Of a stretch of DNA of 64,000 bases, positions 56,850-64,000 are shown piece after piece. The notes beneath the pieces were generated by a model. The model worked only from the letters and a program-made list of their open reading frames with translations. It searched no databases and had not been told where the DNA came from. Position numbers and translations under genes: made by a program. This DNA is from Aldehydirespirator sp965116665 (lineage in GTDB: Bacteria; Actinomycetota; Acidimicrobiia; Acidimicrobiales; Aldehydirespiratoraceae). Location: contig OZ220709.1 in the NCBI GenBank assembly GCA_965116665.1, positions 1,178,001 through 1,242,000 of the forward strand, in the 5' to 3' direction. Position 1 is the first letter of the stretch. Every line of letters begins with the position of its first letter.

Positions 56850-57517
56850 CCGTCTCTACGGCCGAGCTGTGCCGCCGCTACCGGCGCATCCCCGTGTCGG
56901 TAGTGTGCGACACCCTGTACGAGCTCGGCCTGCCGGAGCGGGTGCTGCCCAGCGCGCTGCGCCCCCTGCTGCCCGACGTGCGCATGGCAGGTCTCGCCTA
57001 CACGGTGCAGGGACGGGCCATCCGTCCGGCGGTGGGATGGGACCGGGGCATTGAGCGCATCAAGTCGTACCTGCAGATGTTCGACGAGCTGAAGTCCGAC
57101 TCCGTGCTGGTGTCGTCCAACCCCGACAGCGAAGTGGGTCACTTCGGCGAGCTGACCGGCAACGCGGCCCTCGAACGGGGATGCGCCGGTGTGGTGGTGG
57201 ACGGCAACTTGCGCGACCTCGACGGCTTGGTTGACATCGGCCTGCAGGTGTTTCACCGGGGCCTGTCACCGCTCAACGCCATCGGACGCTGGGAAATGGC
57301 GGCCTCGCAGGTGCCGGTGATGATCGGCGACGTGTCCGTGGTGCCCGGCGATCTGATCGTGGCCGACCGCGACGGCGTTCTGGCCGTAGCGGGCGGCGAG
57401 GCCGAGCGGGTGTTGGAGCGAGCCGAGTCGATAGTCGACTCCGAGGCGCTGGTGCGCCACGACATGCGCGAGGGTGCCTCGCCGTGGGAGGGACTGGAGC
57501 GTCATGGACACATCTGA
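56846..57517 (+). CDS. RraA-like / 4-hydroxy-4-methyl-2-oxoglutarate aldolase family protein
   Basis: The 223-residue protein has the RraA/HMG-aldolase core: SVVCDTLYELGLPERV at the N-terminus, GHFGELTGNAALERG (the G-E-L/x motif binding pyruvate), and GVVVDGNLRDLDGL, where the R-D pair binds substrate and metal, followed by VVPGDLIVADRDGVL. Such enzymes cleave 2-keto-4-hydroxy acids or decarboxylate oxaloacetate. The start has no Shine-Dalgarno sequence and overlaps a linker ORF, suggesting translation by coupling. Confidence 0.88.
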   Translation: MTVSTAELCRRYRRIPVSVVCDTLYELGLPERVLPSALRPLLPDVRMAGLAYTVQGRAIRPAVGWDRGIERIKSYLQMFDELKSDSVLVSSNPDSEVGHFGELTGNAALERGCAGVVVDGNLRDLDGLVDIGLQVFHRGLSPLNAIGRWEMAASQVPVMIGDVSVVPGDLIVADRDGVLAVAGGEAERVLERAESIVDSEALVRHDMREGASPWEGLERHGHI

Positions 57518-57545
57518 CCCGGCGACGGGATCGTCAGGGGGCTGA
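57504..57545 (+). CDS. Tiny ORF (13 aa) overlapping the RraA-like gene end
   Basis: MDTSDPATGSSGG starts inside the last codons of the RraA-like gene and ends 7 nt before the next linker GTG. Very weak on its own; listed because it continues the run of closely spaced tiny ORFs. Confidence 0.12.
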   Translation: MDTSDPATGSSGG

Positions 57546-57552
57546 GCGGGCC

Positions 57553-57657
57553 GTGAGTAACCGTGTGTCAAGCCGGGTTGGGTCCAGTTCCCGAAATCTG
57601 AGCGAGTTTTGCCTCTATGTGACGACTTTCTCTACGGATTTGGTGATGTACCAGTGA
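57553..57657 (+). CDS. Linker ORF (34 aa) before the lipoyl-domain gene
   Basis: Starts GTGAGTAACCGT (MSNRV), very like the linker at 54051 (GTGAGCAACCGC, MSNRI). It continues SSRVGSSSRNLSEFCLY to a TGA overlapping the lipoyl-domain GTG (GTGA). It fills most of the 136-bp gap, which is noticeably lower in GC than its surroundings. Translation is unproven. Confidence 0.28.
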   Translation: MSNRVSSRVGSSSRNLSEFCLYVTTFSTDLVMYQ

Positions 57658-57932
57658 ACGCAGCGAAGGTGAGCGGGAACCCCGGGCCTACCCCGGTCGA
57701 GCTTGTAGTGCCCCAGATGGGAGTGGTGGAACAGGTGCTGGTGGTGGAATGGCTCGTCGAGGCCGGCTCGGAGGTGGCGGCCTCCGAGCCGGTGGTGGTG
57801 ATCGATACCGAGAAGGCCGAGACCGAGCTGGAGGCCCCCGCATCGGGCCGCCTGACGATCCTGGTGGCCGCCAGCGACGAGGACGAGGTCGCCGTCGGCA
57901 CCGTCCTGGCGACGATCGCCGAGCACCCATGA
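57654..57932 (+). CDS. Stand-alone lipoyl (biotinyl)-attachment domain protein
   Basis: A 92-residue single domain. VELVVPQMGVVEQ, VEAGSEVAASEPVVVIDTEKAE and LTILVAASDEDEVAVGTVLATI form the lipoyl hammerhead; the lysine to be modified is in DTEKAE. In complete 2-oxoacid dehydrogenases this domain is the N-terminus of E2. Here no E2 catalytic domain follows; instead an SDR and a fused E1 come next, joined by ATGA and GTGA overlaps. Confidence 0.9.
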   Translation: MNAAKVSGNPGPTPVELVVPQMGVVEQVLVVEWLVEAGSEVAASEPVVVIDTEKAETELEAPASGRLTILVAASDEDEVAVGTVLATIAEHP

Positions 57933-58690
57933 GCGGGTTGTTCTCGCTTGAGGGCACCGTCGCGGTGGTCACCGGCGCGGCCGGAGGGCTCGGGGCCGCG
58001 ATAGCCGAAGGGTTGGCCGGCGCGGGCTCCCATGTGGTGTGTGCCGATGCCGCCGAGAAGCCCAACCAGGCGCTGGTACAGCGTCTGGGAGCCCATCGGG
58101 CCGAGGCCGTGACCGTGGACGTGCGCGACGAGGAGTCGGTGGCCGCTCTGGCCGACCGGGCCGCGGCGGTGTCGGGGAGCATCGATGTGCTGGTCAACTG
58201 CGCGGGGATCGGAGGGCGGGATGCGGCCGCAACCTACGACGACGAACTCTGGGCCCGGGTGATCGATGTCAACCTCACCGGCAGCTTCCGTGCGTGCCGG
58301 GCGGTCGGGCGTCGCATGGCGTTGCAGCGGAAGGGCGGTTCCATCGTCAACATCGCATCGATCCTGGGAGAGGTCGGTTTCGCGGGCAGCGTGGGATACC
58401 AGGCCTCCAAGGGCGGGGTCGTACAGATGACCCGCACCCTGGCGGTGGAGTGGGCCTCGCACGGGGTCAGGGTCAACGCGGTCTCGCCCGGGCACGTGGG
58501 CACGCCGCTGGTGCGCCGCCTGTGGGAGACCGAGCCCGAGCTGAAGGACCATTTCGAGAGCCGCACACCGCTCGGCCGCCTGGCCGAGCCCTCCGACATG
58601 GTGGGCGCGGTGGTCTTCCTGGCCTCGCCGGCGTCGGCGATGGTGACCGGCCAGATTCTGGCCGTCGACGGCGGCTACACGGCGCAGTGA
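57929..58690 (+). CDS. Short-chain dehydrogenase/reductase (SDR) 3
   Basis: Classical SDR, 253 residues: AVVTGAAGGLGAAIAEGL, VLVNCAGIGGR, the Ser in VNIASILGEVG and Y-x-x-x-K in VGYQASKGGVVQMTRTLA, and MVTGQILAVDGGY at the C-terminus. ADA after beta-2 (VVCADAAEK) favours NAD(H). The start ATG overlaps the lipoyl-domain gene stop, so it probably makes or consumes the substrate of the neighbouring E1; a diol or acetoin-like oxidation is one possibility. Confidence 0.92.
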   Translation: MSGLFSLEGTVAVVTGAAGGLGAAIAEGLAGAGSHVVCADAAEKPNQALVQRLGAHRAEAVTVDVRDEESVAALADRAAAVSGSIDVLVNCAGIGGRDAAATYDDELWARVIDVNLTGSFRACRAVGRRMALQRKGGSIVNIASILGEVGFAGSVGYQASKGGVVQMTRTLAVEWASHGVRVNAVSPGHVGTPLVRRLWETEPELKDHFESRTPLGRLAEPSDMVGAVVFLASPASAMVTGQILAVDGGYTAQ

Positions 58691-60711
58691 CCATGGCACC
58701 GCCGGGCATGGACCGGTCCGAGGCTCTGGCCCTGCACCGGACCATGGTGATGATCAGGGTGTTCGAGAGCAGGGTCGAGGAGCTGTTCTCCGCCGGCAAG
58801 CTCCCCGGCTTCGTGCACACCTATCTGGGTCAGGAGGCCATCGCGGCCGGGGTCTGCTCGCACTTGGGGCCCGACGACTACATCACCTCGACCCACCGCG
58901 GCCACGGCCACGCCCTGGCCAAGGGGATGGCTCCGGCCGCACTGATGGCCGAGCTGTACGGGCGGGCCGACGGTGCCTGCCGGGGGCGGGGCGGCTCCAT
59001 GCACGTCGCCGATTTCTCGCTGGGGATGCTGGGCGCCAACGGCGTCGTCGGCGGCGGGTTCGGGATCGCGTCCGGCGCGGCGCTGTCGGCCCGCTACCGG
59101 GAAACCGGCAAGGTCGCGGTGTGCTTCTTCGGCGACGGCGGGATCAACAAGGGCACATTCCACGAGGCCCTCAACTTCGCCTCACTGCATCGTCTCGGTG
59201 TCGTCTTCGCGTGTGAGAACAACCAGTACGCGCAGTTCACGGCCCGCCAGCGCACCACCTCGGTGGACGACCTGGCCGCCAGGGCCGCCGCCTATGCCAT
59301 GGTCGGCGAGAGGGTGGACGGAAACGACGTGGCCGCGGTGTCGGCCGCCGCGGCGCGGGCGGTGGACCGGGCCCGCGCCGGCTCCGGACCGACACTGCTC
59401 AACATGGAGACGTACCGCTTCGGCGGCCACTATGTCGGCGACGCCGAGGTGTACCGCGACGCCTCGGAGGTGGACGAGCACCGCAACCGCGACCCGATAG
59501 GGCGCTGGGAGGCCGTGCTGGGCGACCGAGGCTGGCTGGACTCGAGCGAGCGGGCTGCGGTCTGGGAGCACGCCGCCGGGGTGGTCGACGAGGCCGAGCA
59601 GCGAGCCGAGTCCGGGGCCATGCCCGAGGTGGGCTCCGCGCTCGACGACGTGTTCACGCCGTCTCGGCCGCCACCGGTGCATGCCGGCCCTCCACCGGGC
59701 GACCCGGCTGGTTCGACCGGTGCCGGTGAGGCCCCCGAGATCCGTCGCATGACCTTCGGCCAGGCCACCGTCGACGCGATGAGGCGGGCCATGAGGGAGG
59801 ACGACGGGGTGTTCACGCTGGGCGAGGACATCTCGTGGGGCGGCAACTTCGGCCAGTTCCGCGGCCTGGTGGAGGAGTTCGGACCGCGCCGGGTCATGGA
59901 CATGCCCATCTCGGAGGCGATCATCGTGGCCGTGGCGGTGGGAGCGGCCACCGCGGGGCTCCGCCCGGTGGCGTCGATGAGCTTCGTCGAGTTCACGCTG
60001 GGCGCCATGGACGAGATCGTCAACCAGGCCGCGAAGTTCCGGTACCTGTTCGGGGGTCAGGTGTCGGTACCGATGGTGCTGCGGGCCTCCGACGGGGTGC
60101 TGCGGTCGTCCGCCGGGCAGCACTCCTCCAGTCTCGAGGGGCTGTTCACCCACATGCCCGGCCTGAAGGTGGTGGCGCCGTCGAATCCGGCTGACGCCAA
60201 GGGACTGCTGCGCAGCGCCATCGACGATCCCGACCCTGTGATCTACCTGGAGCACAAGAAGATCACCTTGCAGCGCGGCCCCGTCCCGGTGGGCGACCAT
60301 CGGGTGCCGTTGGGCTCTGCGACGGTGGCTCGGGAAGGCTCCGACGTGACCGTGGTGTCGTATTCGGCGATGGCCCTGCACTCGCTGGCCGCGGCCGCGC
60401 AGCTGGCGGAGGAAGGCGTCGAGACCGAGGTGATCGATCTGCGGTCGCTGGTGCCGCTGGACTTCGAGACGGTGCTGGAGTCGGTGTCGCGCACCCGCCG
60501 CGTGGTGGTGGCCCACGAGGCTTGGCGCTTCGGCGGTCTCGGCGCCGAACTGGCCGCCCAGCTGCACGCCCAATTGTTCGGGGAACTCGAGGCGCCGGTG
60601 GCCCGAGTCGGCGCCGCTTCGGCTCCGATCCCGTTCAGCCCGCCACTGGAGGCCGCGGTGGTGCCGGGCCCCGACGCGGTGGCCGCGGCCGTCCGCTCCG
60701 TGCTGGTCTGA
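58687..60711 (+). CDS. Fused E1 alpha-beta subunit of a ThDP-dependent 2-oxoacid/acetoin dehydrogenase
   Basis: One 674-residue chain carries both E1 subunits. Residues 1-325 are E1-alpha: TYLGQEAIAAGVCSHL, STHRGHGHALAKG, RGGSMHVAD, and the ThDP motif VCFFGDGGINKGTFHEALN with CENNQYAQ. A Pro/Gly linker (about 325-350) leads to E1-beta: MTFGQATVDAMRRAM, LGEDISWGG, MPISEAIIVAVAVG and YLEHKKITLQRG. The GTG at 58687 overlaps the SDR stop (GTGA); ATG 58693 is an alternative. Substrate could be pyruvate, acetoin or a branched 2-oxoacid. It ends the long plus-strand unit. Confidence 0.92.
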   Translation: MTMAPPGMDRSEALALHRTMVMIRVFESRVEELFSAGKLPGFVHTYLGQEAIAAGVCSHLGPDDYITSTHRGHGHALAKGMAPAALMAELYGRADGACRGRGGSMHVADFSLGMLGANGVVGGGFGIASGAALSARYRETGKVAVCFFGDGGINKGTFHEALNFASLHRLGVVFACENNQYAQFTARQRTTSVDDLAARAAAYAMVGERVDGNDVAAVSAAAARAVDRARAGSGPTLLNMETYRFGGHYVGDAEVYRDASEVDEHRNRDPIGRWEAVLGDRGWLDSSERAAVWEHAAGVVDEAEQRAESGAMPEVGSALDDVFTPSRPPPVHAGPPPGDPAGSTGAGEAPEIRRMTFGQATVDAMRRAMREDDGVFTLGEDISWGGNFGQFRGLVEEFGPRRVMDMPISEAIIVAVAVGAATAGLRPVASMSFVEFTLGAMDEIVNQAAKFRYLFGGQVSVPMVLRASDGVLRSSAGQHSSSLEGLFTHMPGLKVVAPSNPADAKGLLRSAIDDPDPVIYLEHKKITLQRGPVPVGDHRVPLGSATVAREGSDVTVVSYSAMALHSLAAAAQLAEEGVETEVIDLRSLVPLDFETVLESVSRTRRVVVAHEAWRFGGLGAELAAQLHAQLFGELEAPVARVGAASAPIPFSPPLEAAVVPGPDAVAAAVRSVLV

Positions 60712-60726
60712 TCGCTGATCTCTGGC

Positions 60727-61500
60727 CTAGGGGCCGCCGGTCTCGGCGCGGCCCCAGTCGGTGTGCAGATCGCCGAAGGCGCGGTGGAACGTGAGCGCGG
60801 TGTCGTCACAGCGCGAGCCGGGGCCGCAGTGGGGCACCGCGGCCGGCCGGAAGAAGTAGGTCCCCGGCCCGGCGGTGAGCAGTTCGCGGGAGTTGTCCTG
60901 CTGTTCCCGCAGCGTCACCTCGCCATCGACGACGAAGCACTCCTCGTGGTGGGGATGGCAGTGCCACCCGCCGTCGCCGTGGTCCCACCGGTGGGCGCCT
61001 CCGAGCCAGACATCGCCGACGGGGCCCCGGCCAAGACGCTTCATGAACCGGCCCGGCATCTCCGGCACCGGCTCCCAGTCCTGATCGGATGCTCGACCTG
61101 GCTCCAGGTGGGCCGTCTTTCCCGCGAAGAACTGGTCGTATCGCACCGGGCCCGAGGTCATGAGCAGCGCCGCACCGTCCTCAATCACCCGCATACCAGC
61201 CACCACCCGGCTACCCGGGATGTGAAGGTAGTCGCCGGTCTCCAGGGCGAGCTCGCCGACCTGCAGCGTCCCCCCGAAAACGAACAGCTCGATGTCTGCG
61301 GTCAATCCCCCGGGCGTATCGGATCCCCAGCCCGAGCGCAGTCGCACCAGCCGGGTGCTCGATCCCCGCAGATCGGTCGACAGGATGCGGGCCTCCAGCG
61401 ACCCGGAGATCCCGGGAATGGTCATCGGCCGAACGGGCAGCGAGGCGTCGTCGATCCCGGCGAGGTGAGTAGTCGTCCTGTCTACGAGCGCCGGATCCAT
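60727..61500 (-). CDS. Cupin-domain protein
   Basis: Two-cupin protein of 257 residues. The N-terminal cupin is metal-ligand poor (LQVGELALETGDYLHIPG); the second has the metal site HCHPHHEECFVVDGEVTL with AAVPHCGPGS supplying the last histidine. Such proteins act as dioxygenases, isomerases or sensors. ATG 61500 lies 20 nt after the phosphoribosyltransferase gene in the same direction. It is convergent with the E1 gene across a 15-bp gap. Confidence 0.85.
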   Translation of the reverse strand: MDPALVDRTTTHLAGIDDASLPVRPMTIPGISGSLEARILSTDLRGSSTRLVRLRSGWGSDTPGGLTADIELFVFGGTLQVGELALETGDYLHIPGSRVVAGMRVIEDGAALLMTSGPVRYDQFFAGKTAHLEPGRASDQDWEPVPEMPGRFMKRLGRGPVGDVWLGGAHRWDHGDGGWHCHPHHEECFVVDGEVTLREQQDNSRELLTAGPGTYFFRPAAVPHCGPGSRCDDTALTFHRAFGDLHTDWGRAETGGP

Positions 61501-61520
61501 AAGGGCCTCCCGCCCCCGCG

Positions 61521-62033
61521 CTAGGCGTCGAGAACCTGGAAGCCGGCCTCGGCCAGATCCACCACCGGCGGCAGCGTGGACCACGGGAAGTTGATCCACA
61601 GGTCGGTGCGCCTCCACACGTACTCGCAATTCACCAGCGAGTGCGACTTCTCGTACAGCACCGCCGAACGCACTTCGGCCACCTCGCCGAGGCAGTAGTC
61701 GCGCACCAGCTTGAGGGTGTGGCCGGTGTCGGCCACATCGTCGGCGATGAGGACCTTGGACCGGCGGTGGTCGACCAGGTCGAGCTGCGGCGGCAGCACC
61801 ACCGGCACCTCCAGTCGCTCGCCCACGCCGGTGTAGTACTCGCAGTTCATCACGTAGACGTTCTTGACCGACAGCGCGTAGCCCAGCGACCCCGCGCAGA
61901 ACAGCCCTCCCCGGGCGATCGCCAGGATCATGTCGGGCCGGTACCCGTCGTCGGCGACCATCTGGGCCAGCTCGCGAACGCCCTGACCGTAGAGCGTCCA
62001 ATCCATCTCCTCGCGTGCCGGGTTGTCGTTCAC
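61521..62033 (-). CDS. Phosphoribosyltransferase-domain protein
   Basis: Type I phosphoribosyltransferase fold, 170 residues. The PRPP loop is SKVLIADDVADTGHTLKLV, and PDMILAIARGGLFCAG is the preceding conserved strand-loop. It resembles the COG2236-type nucleobase phosphoribosyltransferases (hypoxanthine/xanthine), rather than a full HPRT. The GTG at 62033 lies 9 nt after AGGAGG; an ATG 9 nt earlier would abut the SD directly, so GTG is preferred. Purine salvage would fit the deaminase-like gene upstream. Confidence 0.87.
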   Translation of the reverse strand: MNDNPAREEMDWTLYGQGVRELAQMVADDGYRPDMILAIARGGLFCAGSLGYALSVKNVYVMNCEYYTGVGERLEVPVVLPPQLDLVDHRRSKVLIADDVADTGHTLKLVRDYCLGEVAEVRSAVLYEKSHSLVNCEYVWRRTDLWINFPWSTLPPVVDLAEAGFQVLDA

Positions 62034-62169
62034 GCCCGCCATCCTCCTTGGTCGCGATCGGTGCCGTAGTACTACTAGGTCGCGCCGGTTCCGGGTGGGA
62101 TTTCTTAGCCGACTCACCTCGCGTCGCAGCGTCATTTGCATTGAGGCTCAGCAAATTTCCACAGAATGA

Positions 62170-62197
62170 TTGTGTCCTCAACGAGATCAGCTATACT
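62170..62197 (+). promoter_or_regulatory. Candidate plus-strand promoter in AT-rich island
   Basis: TTGTGT (62170-62175) and TATACT (62192-62197) are separated by 16 nt. No plus-strand gene lies downstream; the predicted transcription start (about 62204) falls directly before the strong stem-loop at 62211. Confidence 0.45.
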
Positions 62198-62203
62198 GTA
62201 GTC

Positions 62204-62310
62204 GGTAGTAGGTGCGGCTCCGGCATTGGCAGAGCACACGGAGTCGTGGCACCGGAGCCGCACCCGCCACCACTATATCACTTCTTCTTAATTTCAGTAT
62301 CTTTTTATTT
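62204..62310 (+). ncRNA. Candidate small RNA: 13-bp stem-loop followed by T-rich tract
   Basis: GGTGCGGCTCCGG (62211-62223) and CCGGAGCCGCACC (62252-62264) form a perfect 13-bp stem with a 28-nt loop containing TTGGCAGAGC, reminiscent of a tRNA D-arm. It follows a promoter-like sequence and precedes a T-rich stretch (CTTTTTATTTTATTT, 62300-62314). The total span between the stem arms is too short for a normal tRNA. It may instead be a bidirectional terminator of the deaminase gene. Evidence is structural only. Confidence 0.35.
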
Positions 62311-63689
62311 TATTTCAGACTCAACTGCATTGCGACCGAGATGCGGCGGTGGTCGCGGAGCATCTGCCGGGTGCCGGTGGCTCTCAGCTCGCCGTCCTCG
62401 ACCACGAGGCGGCCGGCGACGATGGTGTGGCGCGCCGACACCGGCCCGCAACGCAGCAACGCCTCGATCGGATCGGACCATGCCCCTGCGAAGGCGAGGC
62501 CGTCGAGGGACCACACCGCGATGTCGCCGCAGGCGCCCACCGTCAGTTCACCGATCTCCCCGGCCCGCCCCAGGCATGCGGCACCGCCCCGGGTGGCCAT
62601 CTCCAACGCCTCCCGGGCCGGGAACAGCCCGGCCCGGCCGGCCTGGCCGTCGCGCAGCCGGGCCATCAGCATGGCGTTGCGGGCCTCGGTCCACATCGAG
62701 CCCGAGTCGGCCGACGCCGAGCCGTCCACCCCCAGGCCCACCGGCACCCCCGCGGCCCGCAGCTCTCGCACCGGGGCCAGCCCCGCCCCCAGGATCATGT
62801 TCGAGCTGGGGCAGTGGGCCACGCCGGTGCCCCAGCGTCCGAGTCTCGAGATCTCGGCCGGGTTCGGCTGCACGCAGTGCGCGATCCAGGACCGGTCCGA
62901 ACCCCACCCGCAGTGCTCGAAGTAGTCCACCGGCCGCATCCCGAACGTCTCCAGGCAGAAGTCGTCCTCGCCGATGTCCTCGGCCAGGTGGGTGTGCAGC
63001 CGCACGTCGAGGCGCTCGGCCAACTCGGCGGTGGCCGTCATCAGCTCGGTCGACACCGAGAACGGCGAGCACGGCGCCAACGCCACCCGCACCATCGCGG
63101 CCGGCGACCGGTCGTGGTGGGCGGCCACTAGGCGCTCGGACTCGGCCAGGATCACGTCGTCGGTCTGCACGGTGCAGTCGGGGGGCAGGCCGCCGTCCTT
63201 CTCGCTGAGCGACATCGACCCCCGGGTGGGGTGGAAGCGCACTCCCAGGTCAGCGGCCGCGGCGATCTCGGCCGAGATCAGGTCACCGCCGCCCGCGGGA
63301 TGGACATAGAGGTGGTCGGTGCTGGTGGTGCACCCGCTCAGGGCCAGTTCGGCCAGCCCCACCCAGGCCGAGACGTGGGCGGCCTCCTCGTCGAGGCGGG
63401 CCCACAGGGGGTACAGGGCCCGCAACCAGTCGAACAGGTTGCCGTCGAGGGCGGGTCGGAAGGCCCGGGTGAGGTTCTGGTAGAGGTGGTGGTGGGTGTT
63501 GATGAGGCCCGGCGTCACCAGGCAGTCGGCCGCGTCGACGGTGCGAGCCGCGCCCGCGGGCTCGGTGCCGGCCAGGCCCACACCCGACACGAGACCGCCG
63601 GTGACCGCCACCCAGCCGCCCGGGATCTCGGTGCGCTGGGCGTCCATGGCCGCGACGAGCCGGGCGTTGCGGACGAGCAGGTCGGTCAC
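62310..63689 (-). CDS. 8-oxoguanine deaminase-like amidohydrolase (ATZ/TRZ family)
   Basis: Metal-dependent deaminase of 459 residues. The N-terminal metal site is NTHHHLYQNLTRAF, which is characteristic of 8-oxoguanine deaminases; further ligands occur in LHTHLAEDIGE, SWIAHCVQPNP and VGLGVDGSASADS. The C-terminal small beta domain is also present. It would detoxify oxidised guanine or act on related s-triazine or pyrimidine compounds. The gene ends in the AT-rich island. Confidence 0.88.
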   Translation of the reverse strand: MTDLLVRNARLVAAMDAQRTEIPGGWVAVTGGLVSGVGLAGTEPAGAARTVDAADCLVTPGLINTHHHLYQNLTRAFRPALDGNLFDWLRALYPLWARLDEEAAHVSAWVGLAELALSGCTTSTDHLYVHPAGGGDLISAEIAAAADLGVRFHPTRGSMSLSEKDGGLPPDCTVQTDDVILAESERLVAAHHDRSPAAMVRVALAPCSPFSVSTELMTATAELAERLDVRLHTHLAEDIGEDDFCLETFGMRPVDYFEHCGWGSDRSWIAHCVQPNPAEISRLGRWGTGVAHCPSSNMILGAGLAPVRELRAAGVPVGLGVDGSASADSGSMWTEARNAMLMARLRDGQAGRAGLFPAREALEMATRGGAACLGRAGEIGELTVGACGDIAVWSLDGLAFAGAWSDPIEALLRCGPVSARHTIVAGRLVVEDGELRATGTRQMLRDHRRISVAMQLSLK

Positions 63690-63731
63690 GGCGTCAGCTC
63701 GACACGGTCGCGGCGCGGTCTCGCTTGTCGG

Positions 63732-64000
63732 TCAGGTGCCGTCCCAGCCGGCGAATGCGTCGATCATCTGTTTGGCATCCGGTCCGAGCGGGTACAGGAT
63801 CGGGGTGGTGCAGCCGTTGTCGATGTAGTGGCGCACCTTGGCCCGGCACTCGTCGGCGGTGCCGGCCGCGCACAGCAGCTGCACCACCTCGTCGGGCACC
63901 AGCTTCGAGGCCTCCTCGACCTGTTCGAGGGTGGCCGGCCAGGTCAGCACCGAGCCGACCTCGTCGAGCAGCGACTGCGACACGCCCGAAGCCTTCATGA
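63732..64000 (-). CDS. Luciferase-like (LLM class) flavin-dependent oxidoreductase, C-terminal part (partial)
   Basis: The visible 89 residues end a longer protein that enters from beyond the window. LVPDEVVQLLCAAGTADECRAKVRHYIDNG and TTPILYPLG match the C-terminal region of F420- or FMN-dependent luciferase-family oxidoreductases (typical G-T-x-E-E-C pattern). The methionine codon at 63998 is probably internal. It lies 42 bp upstream of the deaminase gene in the same direction. Confidence 0.7.
   Translation of the reverse strand, partial: MKASGVSQSLLDEVGSVLTWPATLEQVEEASKLVPDEVVQLLCAAGTADECRAKVRHYIDNGCTTPILYPLGPDAKQMIDAFAGWDGT

Noticed and set aside
62211..62275. Stem-loop considered as a tRNA gene
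   Set aside because: It has a D-arm-like word and CCACCA nearby, but only about 40 nt lie between the acceptor-like arms and no T-loop (GTTCGA-type) is present.

Overview
The window is a high-GC chromosomal segment of an actinobacterium. The evidence is a complete rRNA operon with a 16S-type sequence that looks acidimicrobial by eye, a 23S gene of about 3.1 kb (consistent with the actinobacterial domain III insertion), frequent GTG starts, 4-nt stop/start overlaps, F420/FMN split-barrel proteins and korAB-type ferredoxin oxidoreductase. Order-level placement (Acidimicrobiia-like) is an impression and would need a 16S search.

Layout. 1-6.8 kb: arginine biosynthesis operon argJ(end)-argB-argD-argF-argR-argG-argH, followed by a 3-methyladenine DNA glycosylase. 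6.8-10 kb (minus strand): a bifunctional PASTA penicillin-binding protein and a small membrane protein. 10.1-24.5 kb: a retropepsin-like protein and then a complete, tightly coupled BREX phage-defence operon, brxE-like, brxA, brxB, brxC, pglX, pglZ, brxL. The gene set mixes a type 6 marker (brxE) with the type 1/4 effector (brxL), and the BrxL protein carries a C-terminal Schlafen/AlbA_2-type domain where a Lon-like protease region would be expected. 24.5-31.3 kb: tyrS, then the rRNA operon 16S-23S-5S with recognisable RNase III processing stems, no spacer tRNA, and a shared terminator. 31.3-39.3 kb: DUF4202 protein, TPR protein, a COG4091-type dehydrogenase with SAF domain next to an ectoine-hydroxylase-like dioxygenase, class I aldolase fbaB, and korA/korB.

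39.3-64 kb is a long catabolic accessory region: three SDR dehydrogenases, two paralogous split-barrel flavoproteins, two paralogous class I aminotransferases, a complete Dpp/Opp-type ABC importer (one ATPase gene split off on the other strand), two amidohydrolases, an Ntn-hydrolase, a CocE/NonD hydrolase, an M20 deacylase, an RraA-like aldolase, a lipoyl-domain protein plus SDR plus fused E1 alpha-beta dehydrogenase, a cupin, a phosphoribosyltransferase and the end of a luciferase-like monooxygenase. Together they look like import and stepwise hydrolysis of a peptide- or amide-like compound followed by transamination and oxidation; the substrate cannot be read from sequence.

The most unusual features are (1) the mixed BREX operon with the BrxL-AlbA_2 fusion; (2) in the catabolic region, gaps between genes that are filled by tiny ORFs linked to each other and to the flanking genes by ATGA/GTGA overlaps, several of which are tandem copies of the following gene's start region; and (3) an AT-rich island at 62.1-62.3 kb with a promoter-like sequence followed by a perfect 13-bp stem, a candidate small RNA.
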